Origin: Ceratotherium simum simum
Taxonomy: Eukaryota > Chordata > Mammalia > Perissodactyla > Rhinocerotidae
Direction of reading: 5' to 3'
Assembly: GCF_000283155.1 (NCBI RefSeq)
Contig: NW_004454267.1
Location: 1,599,956 to 1,663,955, forward strand
DNA: 64,000 bases
How positions within the stretch are numbered: the stretch's first letter is position 1; every line of letters starts with the position of its first letter. Below are positions 1 to 12,689 of the stretch, piece after piece. The notes under the pieces were generated by a model. The model was given only the letters and a program-made list of their open reading frames with translations. It made no database searches and was not told where the DNA came from. The translations under genes and the position numbers were made by a program.

Positions 1-768
1 GGAATTTTTGGAAGAGCAAATCCAAGCTCTGGAATAACTCAAATTGGTTCATAGAGTTGGAATCGTGAGTTTTCCCCTATTCGTAGGTAGCTCTGCAGAG
101 AGAGGTGGGACAGATCTGGAGTAAACAGAGAGTAGCAGATGAAAAGGCCAGCCTTGTTGCAGTGACGCATTGGCACCAGGCGATTATTTGTTTTCTCTAA
201 TACAATGTGAAAAGTGCTAATGAGATTAGCCTTTTGTGATGAATACTAATATGATATGAAAACAAATGCTAATATGCAATGTGAAATTGCTAACAAAGGA
301 GAAAATTGCTCGTAAAATTCAATGGACCTCAATGACAAATGCTTCATACATCCCTCAGGTCTGGCCAAGGCTGTCTCGTAGCACAGGAATGACAGTAGCC
401 TGGAGGGAAATCATAGCCTAGGAGTTGCTTGGTGATGGGTGGGTTTCAGTTGCTTCCTCCAAAATTACCTCTGTGTGGGTGGAGATGTGAGAGAAGGCAC
501 CCATAGGACACACACAAACATACACGCGTGGGCTTGCAGTGCCTGGAGGATCCAGCAGGGAGGTCTCCATAAGGAAGCTAGAACACGCCCCTTTCTGCTT
601 TTGTGACAGGCTTTTGAACTTTTCCAGAGTTCTCTCCCACCTACTGTGCTGGTTGGCCTCACTACAACCTTGTGCAATTGCTCAAGCAGACATCCAAATG
701 GAGAAGGAGACGCAGAGAGAAGTGGCTTGCCTATGGTCACAGAAATAGCAGGGCAGGGACTAGATTCC

Positions 769-1076
769 TCTTCAGGGTCTTCCCCTCCTCCTCTCTCTCC
801 CCACTCCCATCTCTTCTCGCTCCTTCTTCTCTTCCTCCCTCTCCTCCCTGGCCATCTTTTTCTCCTCCGTCTCCTCCGCTCTGCGTCTCCTCTCTCTCTG
901 TCTCCTTCCCCTACTCATCCGCTCCCTCTGCGTCTGCTCCCTTCCTTCTCTCTCTCTCCTCTCCTCCAATCTTTACCCTCTCCATCCCCCTTATCCGTCA
1001 CCTCCCCTCCGCCTTCTCTCCTCTATTTTCTACCCCTCTGTAGTCTCTTTCTTCTCCTCCTCCTCCTTCTCCAAAT
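769..1076. repeat. Long polypyrimidine tract
   Basis: About 300 bases are almost only C and T on the plus strand, with irregular tcctcc and ctctct units. Open frames through it on either strand come from its composition. Confidence 0.95.
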
Positions 1077-1305
1077 GCGTGATCTCTGTTATTCTTATCC
1101 AAGGATCGTCTGCACCAACAAAAGTTAACAGTTATTCTGAAAGTAGACTTTGTTTTGGGAGCAGCCCATTTTAGAACGAATGTTTGAGTGAAAAATTGGC
1201 TCAGCTACTCATAAATTAAAACTGAGCCTCAGTTTCCACATTCATAAAATGGGTTTCCTTAAAGGGTGGCTTTTAATAGCCACCCTTTAATTGCAATTGT
1301 AAATA

Positions 1306-1475
1306 TAGTCACGCGTCACTTAACGATGGGGATAGGTTCTGAGAAATGTGTCGTTAGGCGATTTCATTGTTGTGCGAACATCAAAGAGTGGACTTACACA
1401 AACCTAGATGGTATAGCCACCACCGTGTATGTGGTCCATCATTGACCACATACGTCATTATGTGGCACATGACTG
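1306..1475. mobile_element. MER2 (Tigger-type) DNA transposon relic
   Basis: Both ends match the MER2 inverted terminal repeat (tagtcacgcgtcacttaacg at the left; the complement ends gactg at the right). A TA dinucleotide duplication sits at 1304-1305 and 1476-1477. At 170 bases it is about half the usual length, so the middle is lost. Confidence 0.88.
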
Positions 1476-2393
1476 TATGTAGTTATGTGAACTATAATTG
1501 CAACTATTCAAAAGTGGGCATGTGTGGGGCAGAGGACTGGGTAGGAATATTGAAAACCTGAAAATGGCTTACTAGGGCGATTTTTCCATCTTCAAAATTA
1601 TCTTTAATAATATTGTTTCATTCTATTTCTATGGTTCTCAACCCTGTCAGACCCAATGCCCTCTTTTTATAACTAATCTTTTGTGACATCCCCTTTACTA
1701 TCTTGTAATGAAATTCATAGATTATATAATTCACTTACACACATAATTTCATAAAATTTTAATATAATGCCCTAACTGTATTACAAAGGAGAATGAAAGG
1801 AAGTAATTTATGTAAAATAATAGGTATTTCAATATGTAACTGCTTGACCGTGAATACAGAAGACATGATGAAGTAGGCAGATGTTTGCACCTGTATCTAG
1901 AATCACCATGAATGGGATGCCTACAGAAGCCAGTTGATACAGATGCATTTCATGGAGGACTTGAATACTTTGAGGGGCATTGCCACCAGGGATGGGGTTT
2001 TCTAAAATGATGAATAACTGCTGAATGAAACAAGGTGAGATCTACAATTTAGTCCACAGACATTTCAATGTAAATTAAGGCTGCGAAAAATAACTTTTGT
2101 TTATACGGAAAATAGAGTTTATGAATAAGTTTTTCATCTATTTGGTGTCCAGAGGGACATTGAAAGGTCGACCAGGAACTAGGGCAATTCTGCATGGGCT
2201 GAAGTTGTCCTCTTCACTGCATGGACCCACCCTCTAAATATCCATCATGCCCTGCCACCACTATTGCGACAACAAAGGGCGATCCCATGTATTTCCAAAA
2301 TGCCTCCTGGGAGTTGGAATCTCCCGTGCTGGTGATACCAGCTCAAGACAAGGTTGACATAAGGGAAGAGATATTGTAGAAAAGAAACCCTAT

Positions 2394-2854
2394 TGTAACT
2401 TTGAATGACCTCTGACAAACTAGCCCAGCTGGATATGAACCATCCAGGAGATCTAACTGCTCTGTAGATTTTACGACCCCTGCTTGTGCTGTACCTCCCA
2501 GCTGCGATAATATGATAACTTTGTTTTTTTGAGTTCCTTAGGAATGTGATGACCCCCGAACAGAGACTCTATGCTGACAGCCATCACCAATGAAAACTGA
2601 AAGATCTGGTGTGGCACTCCCAGTCTGTAACACCAGAAGGCCAAAATTCCTAACCCCCTCCCCTATAACCCAATGGCCTATATAACTGCTGTAAGATTCT
2701 GTGCCCCCTTAAGATGGTTCTTTTGGATAGGAGTCAGCCATCTTCCCTCTTGCTAGCAAGCTATAATAAAAACGTCCTTTTTTTCCTACGACCTTGCCTC
2801 TTGACTACTGGCATGTCTTGTGGCGAGCAGAAGGCCCCACGTTGGGTGGTAACA
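2394..2854 (+). mobile_element. Probable solo LTR of an endogenous retrovirus
   Basis: The block starts TG and ends CA and has a TATA-like cctatataac near 2679. It has an AATAAA signal at 2765-2770 followed by a T-rich run, in the right order for an LTR. No internal retroviral sequence follows and no clear target-site duplication is visible. Family not assigned. Confidence 0.6.
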
Positions 2855-3769
2855 CTGGGACAACAGCTATATTTTAATTAAAAAATAACAAGCAAACACT
2901 ACTGCTTTGGGAGGGCTTTGACAACCTCTGGACTGGCATCACTCTCTCACTGAGGCTAAAGCAAGTGAGAACAGAGGCACTGATCCCACATCTAGAAAAT
3001 TGAAAGTGAACCAATTTTTTATCGTCTAAACTGACAGGTTCGGCACGTCTCTCCTGTCACATTCCTGTCTGTCCTCAGAGTCGCTGAATCTTTCCACAGA
3101 TCCATGTTATTGCTAATCGGATTTGTCTCAGACTAAGTGTTCAGCATCATGTTTCCGGAGCCCATCGTGGATACTCTCCTCTCTCCTCCCCGAGCCCAAC
3201 CTTCGTCATATTTCAGCTAATAAAATAATTCCCTGCCGGATGGTGGGGGGCAAACACAGACCCTGGGAGAGATGATGGTGTTGTCGGGAAAGGCTAGACT
3301 ACTAGTTTGGATTAAAGCCAGACATTCCTAAGGTGAAACTGACAGTTGAGTCTGCAATGGGCAGTCGATCTGGGCAAAGCAGATGTTCCAGGATGCTGGA
3401 ACTCTCCAGTGGCAAAGGAGCTTTATTCCATGCAATGGGTCCATGGAAGTCTTTTCTGACATCAATGTTCTGTTTGCTTCAGAGTTGGAGGAATTTTAGC
3501 CGGGCTTGGGATTTCAAAACGAAAAAGTTTGGCTCAAGTTGAGAATTTAAGTTTCCTGAAAAAAAAGCTCTGTATTCAGTCCTGTGATTCCAGCACAACC
3601 TGGAGGCTGAATCCTTCATTCCAGGGATGTAATGTCTTTTGAGGTCCTTCCACTTGCTCATTTGAGATTTTAAACTAAGTTTCCTATTCTTTAGAGTCTG
3701 AAAGGAAGCCATAGCCCTGGACATTCCTCTCTCCTCAACCCCTCCAAGATACCATCTTGCAATAGTTCC

Positions 3770-4350
3770 CTCTGATTAGTTCCATCCAACCACTTAAATA
3801 TTCTCTCTGTTGCTCCAACAAGACAAGCTCATTCCTCCCTCCAGACTTTGCACTTGTGGTTTTTTCGGCCCAGGATGCCCTTCGCCCGAAAGACTTATTT
3901 TCATTATTCAGGCCTTAGCAGAATTGTCACCTCCTCAGAGAGGCCTTCCCTGACCACCTGATCTAAGATAGCCTGTCACTCTGTGGTCACTTATAAGGTG
4001 ACCGTGTAATTTATTGTCCAAGCCAGAGCATTTATAGGAGTGACAGGGGGCTCTACAACAGTTAAGTCAGGACAATGGGTTTAAAGCGGGATAGTCCTGG
4101 GTAAATGAAGATGTGCGAGCACCTTTCCATTACTCGTGCTCTCTGCATTATATGGCTGTGCTTTATCATCTTCATAGCCTTTGTTATTAACTGATCTTAT
4201 TTGTTTACATATTTATTACCTCTCTGCTTATTGCAGTGTAAACTCCAAGAGGATGGGGATGCTGTCTCTCTGGTTCACTGTTGCACCCTGATCCCCTTGG
4301 ATACTGTTTAGCACATAGAAGGTGCTCTATAAATATGCATGGAATAAAAG
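3770..4350 (+). mobile_element. L2 LINE 3' relic
   Basis: It contains the typical L2 segments: a cacctcctcagagaggcctt block, an aactccaagaggatggggat block and a final gcacatagaaggtgctctat motif. Confidence 0.8.
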
Positions 4351-4729
4351 GTGTTGAACGTAAGGCACTGTGATTGCTGGGGGTTAGGTAGCTGTGGGTT
4401 AGTCATCCTGGCTGCACGTCTCTCGTCATTTTTAACAACGAATCTTAAAACTCGCCTTTCTGTGCTGACCAGGGATCGTGTTCTTGTCCAAATCAGGAGA
4501 TCCCAACCAAAGCTGGCCTGGGGTATACAGGGCCACCTAGAGGTTGCTTGATGGAATGAGGCTTGATGAGCACAGATCAGGAAACAGTTCCAGGAGTGAG
4601 AGGTCCTTACTCCAACTGATTAGAAAACGTCATGGTTTTGCAACATTTGGGGCCATAAAATAAATGCTCTCCCTGCTTTTCGATTGGAAATGCCAGAAAA
4701 GCAATGCTGGAAATAACACACCGGGATCA

Positions 4730-5060
4730 TTGAATTAATTAGTGTGGATACCCATTGTGTAAAACCCAGTTATTGCAGAGTGGGGTTTGGATTGCATGTT
4801 AATTAATACGTAAGTCCTTCGGAAGTAGCGCTGAAGGAAGAACCCTCCCCCGACCCTTTGGTTCCTCCACAGCCCATCCCCCACGAGATAGGATTTCTTG
4901 GGGGCCCCAAACAGAAATCCCCTTATCACATGCAGCACAGATTGCAGGCACGGCTGGCACTTGTTTGATTTGCATTTTCATAAAGGAAGGGCCCGGTATT
5001 ATGTAACTGCATGTGCGTTCCGAGGGCTTCTAATGGGCCTCCCTTTGTACAGTCTCTTAG
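4730..5060. promoter_or_regulatory. Candidate regulatory block (homeodomain and octamer motifs)
   Basis: Repeat-free, with two taatta-type sites (4735-4742, 4798-4806) and a perfect octamer atttgcat at 4968-4975. Regulatory role is inference only. Confidence 0.35.
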
Positions 5061-5369
5061 CAACCAATTGAAGTTTGTAAGCTGAAACAAAGACACTCAA
5101 GTCCATCACTCCTTGAGCACATTCCTCTGAGTCTGGCATGCCTCTAAGAGAGCTAGCCTGGGGGATGAGTGCCTTTTCTTCTTCGCCAAAACTCAGCAAT
5201 CCTTGTTCAGTCATTGTTTCACCTGGGAAGGAAGAGGAAATGGGAGACAGGGAGATAGGTTAGGGACCAGCTGTGTTCCGTCTTTAGAACCTCAACTGCA
5301 GCCAGCGAAAGTCTTCAAAGGAGTTGACCTGCATTCATCCATTCTAAAATGAGGTAATACTGCTTGATT

Positions 5370-5525
5370 GTCAAGAGTGTCCTTTAGGGTCAATAGGATT
5401 CTCTCACTTATTAGCTGTATGTCCTTGGACAAACTACATTTCTGGGCTTCAGTCTCTGCATCTGTCACACAAGAACAAAAATTGTACCTTCCTCATTGGT
5501 TTGTTGAAAGCATTAAGGTACATCA
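5370..5525 (+). mobile_element. MIR SINE fragment
   Basis: Core motifs are visible: a tagctgtatgtccttggacaa box followed by a cctcag-like region and a gttgaaagcattaaggtac end. Degraded. Confidence 0.6.
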
Positions 5526-5680
5526 TGAATTTAACAAATATTTATCCAGCGTCAGGGTTTCCTACGTGTCAGGTACTGTCCTTGGTTCTAAAGGCACCAA
5601 AGTAAAGGAAACAGACAAAAATCCCTGACTTCCTGGAGATTACCTTCTAGTAGGAAGAGACAGACAATAAAAATGCACAA
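5525..5680 (+). repeat. Old interspersed repeat (tttatccagc / gtcaggtactgt type)
   Basis: Matches a widely dispersed mammalian repeat recognised by a tatttattgagcacctacta-like core followed by an aaacagacaaaaatccctg segment. I cannot assign the family name with confidence. Related copies lie at 9340-9510, 11722-11850, 14445-14540, 22605-22860, 32915-33130 and 50275-50430. Confidence 0.55.
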
Positions 5681-5962
5681 GTTTCACATATATATATTTA
5701 TATTTATATAATACTATGGAGAGAGATAGAGACGTTGATGAGACTTTCCATTAGGAAAGTCTCACTGGGAATGTGGCCATTGAGCAAGATCTGAAACACA
5801 ATTCAGGTAAACATAATCCAAGTGTACCTTTATTTATATGGTACACAGAGGTTGTAAATGTACATGTTAGCTAGTTTTTATTCATTAACTCATCGATTCT
5901 GTTAGTCATTCATCTATTCACCTACTCATTCATTTAGTAATTCAATGACTAATTCTCAATCA

Positions 5963-6009
5963 CCTATCCATCCATCTATCCATCCATCCATCCATCCGTC
6001 TTTCCATCT
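5963..6009. repeat. (ATCC)n microsatellite
   Basis: A tatccatccatc array of about ten imperfect tetranucleotide units. Confidence 0.9.
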
Positions 6010-6105
6010 GACACTTTCTGAAGGAGGAGGACAGGAATGACATGATCCCTATATTCAATGTAATAAGAGCCATAATACAAGCAGGTATAGACAAGGTTTT
6101 ATAGC

Positions 6106-6313
6106 AAAGTTTCTTAACCTCAGCACTACTACCATTTGGGGCCATATAATCCTTTGTTTGGAAGGCTGTCTTTTGAATCGTATGGTGTTGAACAGCATCC
6201 TTGGCTTCCACCCACTAGATTCCTATAGCACCCCCAACTGTGACAACCAAATATGTCTCCAGACATTGCCAAATGTCCCCTGAGGGGCAAAATTGCCCCA
6301 GTTAAGAATCCCT
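6106..6313 (-). mobile_element. MER20 (hAT) DNA transposon
   Basis: Read in reverse, it shows the MER20 start (ttaactggggcaattttgcc) and the tgtctggagacatatttggt segment. Confidence 0.8.
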
Positions 6314-6979
6314 AGTTTATAGGAACACTGTCCTCAGGAAGGGAAATGAATCCACCAATTTCTCTAGAAAGGAAATGAATCTGAGGCTTTAATTTCAGCA
6401 GCAATGGCAGCATTTCCAGACATTTTGTTTCCCAGTGATATGTTTTATTATGCTGGAAAGCAAGAGGGATTTGGAGACTTCTTGAAATTAGAAATAGAAT
6501 CTTACCCCCAGAAACGCTTTCCATCACCTCTGAGAATCGCGGCTCATTCGGAAACATCTCCAAGGCTTATTGAAGTAGTAGTTATGATAGAGGATTCTTC
6601 ACTAACCTGAAATGCAAATCCAGGCTTAGCACCTTTGGAATCCTGCCGTGATCATGCGGATGACTCTACAACTACAAAGTTCAATGCAACATTCCTCAGT
6701 GGGGTAGGAGCCAAGTGAGGCCTTCTCTCTAAGGAATTCTATTGAGATCAGCCACATTACTTGATCCCCCAGCTTGATGGAAAGGAACATGCCTCATAGG
6801 GTATCAGGTCGAGGCCAGAGCAGCCATCTTGGTCCAAGGGCACCTTCCAAGGGCAGCATCTTCCAAGGCCAGCTCCTGAATACTAGTACTAATACTAAGG
6901 TAGCTCAGCTTGCCTCATTCCTCACTGCTTGGCAGGTGTCCATTCCCAGAGACACCTGAGTCACAGGAAGGTTGTCCAG

Positions 6980-7910
6980 GAATCCTGTGGTGTCTTACAC
7001 AGCTCTTGAATCTTACCGTTTCATTCCCACTGCGTCCTCTCTTTACCCTTCCCCCACGTCCTGTTCTAGCTATCATCATTTCCTATCTGGACTATCACAG
7101 TTGCATAATAACTATTCACTTCAGGCCTACTCTTGCTCTCTTCCATCCATCCTCTGCGCAGCAGAGACCAAAGTCTTCCCAGTGAACCTAGACTAAAATT
7201 CAGACTCCTGGCCCCCGCCTGCAGGGTTGTGCGGGATCTACCTTCCTCTCCAACTTCACACCGACCACTCTCTTCTGTGCTCAGTCCACTCTTGCCCCAC
7301 CAGGCTTCTTAGCTCATTCACACCTCAAAACACAAGTATGATTGTGTCACTCTCTCCTTTCAGGCCCCTCAGTCCTTACAAATCTTCTCTGGCTACCCAT
7401 TGTTCTGAGGATAAGAATCCCAAAAAGGCTTCTGAATCTGCCACAGCCTGGTTTCCACTCACCACTCCAACACCATCTCCCACAATCTCCCATCTCTGTG
7501 GTCTAGCTGCTATGTCCTTTCTGCTTCTCATGCATGCAGGACCCTTCCCATCATAGGGCCTTTGCTCATACTACTATCCTCACCCTAGAAGCTCTTCCCT
7601 GCCTTCAGGCCAATTAAACCTTCATCATACGTCAAATCTGAGCTTCCGTATCATTTTCTCATGAAGACTTCTCTTACCTCCCTGACTAGTTCCTGTCCTC
7701 TTATTATACATTCTCATTGCATTATATGCTCTCATTTACTGCTTCCCAGTTGCAATTTTACATTTATTTACACGCTTATGATATTAACAGCTGTCTTCCA
7801 TGTCAGACGCTGAGCTCCATGAGGAATGGGACCACGTCTGTTTTATTACCATTTTGAGCCCAGTGTTCAGTTCAGTGCCTGACTCATAGTAGGTGCTAAA
7901 TAAATATTAG
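6980..7910 (+). mobile_element. L2 LINE 3' relic, long
   Basis: Runs through several L2 landmarks: ctggactatcacag, the aaagtcttcccagtgaacct-like part, ttccctgccttcaggcc, tgagctccatgaggaatggg, and gtaggtgctaaataaatatt at the end. Confidence 0.85.
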
Positions 7911-8094
7911 TTGGGGGGGCTGAAGAAATAGCATCTCAGCCACTCCTCAATTACAAAGCCCCGTGTTTGGGGGATTAGGCCAACATGAGCTTTTCCACAG
8001 GAGACAGGCTGAGGATGGGGCAGACTAGGGCATTTGCAACCCGTGAGGCATTAGGGCAGGTCAAAGCAACAGGAAATTCTGTTACTTGACCTTC

Positions 8095-8250
8095 TCTTAC
8101 CCCTCTTGCTTGCATCTTCATCATATCTCATCCTATATTACAAGCCCCTTGAGGGTGGACGTAGAACCTTTAATTTTTATATCACTAGCAGCTAGCTTAG
8201 ACCCTGGAATACATAGGTGCTCATCGAAGCTGCACTGAATGAATGGATGT
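8095..8250 (+). mobile_element. L2 LINE 3' fragment
   Basis: Ends with the L2-type caagccccttgagggtggac and cataggtgctcatcgaagct motifs. Confidence 0.65.
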
Positions 8251-8414
8251 ATGCATTATGGATTTAATACAGATCTTACCGTCTGAGCTGAGGTTCATTC
8301 AGGAGGAATTCAGGAAGGGAAGCAAAGGTTTGAGATGGTTATTTATCAGTAGAACATGGTGTATTGGAGTTTTTCATAAATCACATGATAGAGCCTGAAT
8401 GGCTTTTTTAAAGT

Positions 8415-8640
8415 TAACATTTATTGAAAACATACTTTTTGCCAGGCTCTGTGATAAATGCTTTCTATGCATTACCTTGTTTAACATCAAGAAGTTAATT
8501 TGTAGATGCTGCTTAATTTGTAGATGAAGAAACTGAGGCTTGGAGACAACTAATCAGCCTAAGGTCAGGGAGAAATTGGCAAAGTTAGTATTCAAAGTTG
8601 AGTCTGACTTCAAAATTCATGGGCTTAGCCAGTTAGGACT
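8415..8640 (-). mobile_element. MIR SINE, inverted
   Basis: Shows the inverted MIR pattern: tttattgaaaacatac, gccaggctctgtgata, gatgaagaaactgaggctt. Confidence 0.8.
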
Positions 8641-9339
8641 CCTTCACTAACTCCGGGTCCATAAGCAAGTCAGCGGATATCTTTTGCTTTCATGTCCTCA
8701 CCCATCAGATGGAAGATTCCATGCCTGCTCACATCTCAAGGTTGAATGAGCAGATGTATGTCTGTGCACAGGCATCAAGAATGATCCAGCCAGAAGGGGC
8801 GCCATGGTTCATTCATTGAGCTCCAGGTCCGCACAAGCCTGAGAGGACCTGTGGTTGCATGACCTCCCATTCCTCAAGCCTCTGACTATAGTAAGACAGC
8901 AATCTGCATGCAAGGTGACCTGCTTTCCAATTCCCACTGGAAGGGCCCCTTACACCTTAGCAGGCTAAGAAGTCGGAAGACATACTTCACTCTGGTTTCT
9001 AGTAATTTGTTCTGCTCTGTGAACTTCTGTGTATTCTTGTCCAGTTTCATGAAAATTGGATTAATGAGTGTTAATTGGTGCCGACTCAGCTAGTTTAAAA
9101 GGGATATCATCAAAGGGAAGAGGAGTGTACTGGCATGATGGGTGGATCCCGAGGCTGCTGGGAATTAGACTTCTGCATGGATGCCAATGTCACGGGTTGT
9201 ATGTGGCAGATTCTTCCAAGCTACTCTCGTGGAAGACCATATTATCTCCACAGACTTTTGAAAGGAGGAGAGACCATTCTTCCACTGGAACAAGGAGAAG
9301 ACTTGCTTCAGATGCTGGTAAACTTGAGGATTTGGTCAA

Positions 9340-9510
9340 TACGTTCATTCGTTCTTTCATTCATTCATTAATTGAATCTTTTTCAAGCACCTGCTATGTG
9401 TCAGGCTCTGTTTTGGGTTCTGGAGAACCAGTGATGAATAAAACAGACAAAGTTTCTGTCTTCATGAAGCTTACATTTTAGCTGAGGTAGGTAAATAATA
9501 ATCAAATAAA
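9340..9510 (+). repeat. Old interspersed repeat with TTCA-rich head
   Basis: A cattcattcattcatt head, then cacctgctatgtgtcaggct and the aaaacagacaaagtttctgt segment; same family as 5525-5680. Confidence 0.6.
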
Positions 9511-9579
9511 TATATGATATAATGTCAAGCAGCATTTCCATCCAATGCTTCTATATTCTTTATTAAGTATAAGCAAAGA

Positions 9580-9835
9580 TCATCTTTTTAAAAAACAGCT
9601 TACTGAGATATAATTCACCTATTTAAAGCATACAGTTCAATGGTTTTTAATATATTCACAGATATGTACAGATATTACCACAGGCTATTTTAGAACATTT
9701 TTATCATGTCAAAAAGAAACTCTACACGCTTTAGCAGTCACATCTTATACCCCAACCCCCACCTCCAGCCACAGACAACCACTAATCTACTTTCTGTCTC
9801 TACAGATTTGCCTAACCTGGACAGAGGAAAGGTCA
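9580..9835 (+). mobile_element. L1 LINE 3' fragment
   Basis: Contains the old-L1 3' UTR pattern ttactgagatataattcacc followed by the ccagccacagacaaccacta segment; a second copy of the same region is at 50440-50775. Confidence 0.75.
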
Positions 9836-9933
9836 TCTTTGAGAGCGAGGGGGCCTCCCAAATGAAGACTCTTGGACTCAGTTTCCCTTGGAGCTCCCTC
9901 CAGAATCCAAATTTTCATTGCTTTACAAGCTTG

Positions 9934-9966
9934 GTTTCTGGTGGTGGTGGCGGTGGTGGTGGTGGG
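9934..9966. repeat. (GGT)n microsatellite
   Basis: A tggtggtggtggcggtggtg-type run that could form two-tier G-quadruplexes. Confidence 0.9.
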
Positions 9967-10064
9967 GTGCTGGCCAGGGTCCTGACACAGAATCACTCTA
10001 ATGATCTTACCTTCTGCCTCTCAACCCTCCTTGAGGTTCCATGCTCCCACCCAGCCAGCAAATG

Positions 10065-10395
10065 CCGAGCATAAATATGCATGTGTGCACTCAGAAGAGA
10101 CTCCAATCACCTGTGCAGTCACATCTCCAAGCAGTAATAAGCATGTCATGTTCATAGAACTACATCATTGGCGCTACTGGTTCTCAGGACTTTGGACTTG
10201 AACCGGAACTTACATCAGCTCTCCTGGGTCTCCAAATGGCTGACTGTAGATCTTGGGACTTCTCAGCCTCCATAATCACGTGAACCAATTCCTTATAATA
10301 AATCTCTGTCTCTCTCTTTCTTTCTCTGACTATATATATTTATACACATATACATTCTACTGGTTCTATTTCTCTGGAGAATCCTGACTAATACA
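10065..10395 (+). mobile_element. MaLR-type LTR, 3' part
   Basis: Ends with the cttctcagcctccataatca, aataaatctctgtc and ctggagaatcctgactaata segments typical of MaLR (ERVL-related) LTR 3' ends. The left border is uncertain. Confidence 0.75.
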
Positions 10396-11721
10396 TGGAG
10401 AGATGGAGCAATTAGCTTTCTGGATAAAGGTCAGACTCTGAGTTAGAGTGCAGTTAGGTAGGGTTCTGTGTTCCTTGTGTCCCTGGATGTTCCTGCTCTC
10501 CTGTTTCCCGTCTTTGAAGCTAAGTTTGGGCCAATAACCATATTAGATGAATAAATCCTAGACTCCCTGATGACAGGGTCAATGATAGTGTCTGCTGATG
10601 CAGGCCACAAACAGTCAAGGTTGGAAAATAAAAGTTGGCAGGAAGGACCGTACTTCATTGGACCCAACCCTAGAATGTCAATATTCTTGATTTTGAGCAA
10701 TTCTCAATCCTGGAGTTCATCCAAGTTCATCTTTGAACACTAGCAACTTACCTGCTCACCATCCATCCCCAATTAAATCAGCAGTTGTTCACGACAGAAT
10801 GAGACTGAGGTCAGAGATGCTGAAATAATTCCTATGGTGGTGAGGGAGCCCCCAAGACTTTACAAAAAAATAAAAAGCGTTGTCTAAGAAATTGAGCCAA
10901 AGTGCTCAGACACCACTTGGCAGAAAGGGATTGTGTTAAATCAGAATAATCGAGGGGAAAAAGAATTTTGTAGTAATTGTTATCATAGTTGGCACTGAGC
11001 TCCTCTTAGGAGAGAACTAAGTTTAGAACTTAGGAGAGAACTTACCTTTACAGTTTTCTCTAGGTGTGGAACGTGAGGCCCCAAGGGACTGGTCTGCAAA
11101 GAGGCAGCCAGATGACAAGAGCTAATCTGGCATTTTGGGGGATGGAGGAGAGCAGACAGGAGAAAAGAGAAGATCAGAGAATAAAGAGAAACATGCCTGG
11201 AATCTGGAGACTGCAGGCAGGTGGTGGATGAGGATTTCGGGGGCTTTTGAGAATGGGAGTATCTAATATTAAACAGCAAATCATTTGAAATGCTTTCATG
11301 CAATCCCTTACCTGAAGGTATTGGTAAAGTCGTCTGTCCACGTAGCTGGGCAGTGGTGTTATGGGGAAGGATGGGTTGGGGTGCTTAGTAGGGGGAGTGA
11401 TATGGTGCAGAAAGGAGGAAAAAAGACTGCAGAATAGAGGAATGATCTGTAAAATGAACCAATTCAGTGGAAGTGGAACCCAAGGTTGTAGCTGAACTTG
11501 AGTTTCCCCAAGAATCTCCAAAGAGATTGGGAGCAGTGCTGTGCTGCCCTTGGTTCAGGGCGTGCGAGAAAAATCTCACTCGAATCCCAGAAGTCAAGGT
11601 GATAACACCTGGCCATGAACAGAGGCTTAAGGAAGACATCAAATCTCAAACAGAGAATCATTGTGGAGACCAGGCTAAATGGAACACCCCTGAAGAAATT
11701 ATGGAAGTAGCAGAAGTCCAG

Positions 11722-11850
11722 TTCATTCATTCATTCAATCACTCATTCATTCATCAAACACCGCATACCATTTCACGGGTCAAGCCCTTTAATGTGTGCT
11801 GAAAATACAGACATTGTCCCTGCCCTCAAAGAGCTTTCCCTTTTGGGGTG
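11722..11850 (+). repeat. Old interspersed repeat with TTCA-rich head
   Basis: An attcattcattcaatcactc head followed by a weakly conserved body ending near gtccctgccctcaaagagct; same family as 5525-5680. Confidence 0.6.
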
Positions 11851-11867
11851 TGAAGGGAGGGGGAGCT

Positions 11868-12100
11868 GACATTAAGTGAGCTCTTCCTGTGTGCAGACAG
11901 TGGGCTATGTATTTTGCATGCACTGTCTTTCTAAGATTCTCCCACTGGCTTTATGAGTAAGTAACTATTATCCCCAACATACAGACGGGTGAGCTGAGGC
12001 CCAGAGAGGTTAGGGAACTTGACTCCAACCTGACTCAGCTAATCCATAATGAAACCAGTGGTTGGACCCAGGGTTATCTGACTCCAAAGTTGGAGGAGGG
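11868..12100 (-). mobile_element. MIR SINE, inverted
   Basis: taagtgagctcttcctgtgt, actattatccccaacataca, ggtgagctgaggcccagaga and the gaccctggatt-like end give the inverted MIR order. Confidence 0.85.
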
Positions 12101-12689
12101 TCCTTACTTTGGCTAGAGGCACTGGAAAATGGGTAGCAAGGGGTTCAGCTGTGATAGCCTGATTTGAAAAGCATTCTCCATATTTCCCCTGAGTCCCACC
12201 CAGTCTGCCATGATGCCTATGAGCCTCTCAGCTATCAGGGCTTTCTACCGATGGGCTAACCATTGCTTTCCCCATCAACTCCACTCTTAGAAGCTTAATA
12301 CACCGACTCAGCAAGGCATGGCCACTCACCATGGATGAGTTTGCTAGCATGAGGGCTCTGGGTGCCTGCTGAGAAGAGACTGGGATCCTGGAAGGATGAT
12401 GCTACAGAAACTGGGAGAGAGCTGTTGTCCTTTTTTGCAGGTACACAGGCTCTGCTTTCTGCTGCAAGTTAGAATCATCCCCCACGATTAGCAAGGGGCA
12501 GTTACACTGTCCCATGAAAAGCAAAGGGGCCTTTGTCGTGAGTCCTGTGCCCAGCTACAGGGAGAAGAGGAGAAGTCCGTCATGTTGTTCCGTAAGCATA
12601 AATACTCCACAACTAATTCAGTGACGGTGAAATCCTCTGCACCATCCACATGATATTTCTTTAAAATAATTTGTTCAAGACAGGCCCAG

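Noticed and set aside
646..1128. 160-residue open frame on the plus strand
   Set aside because: It runs through the pyrimidine tract and encodes only serine, leucine and proline runs; composition alone keeps it open.
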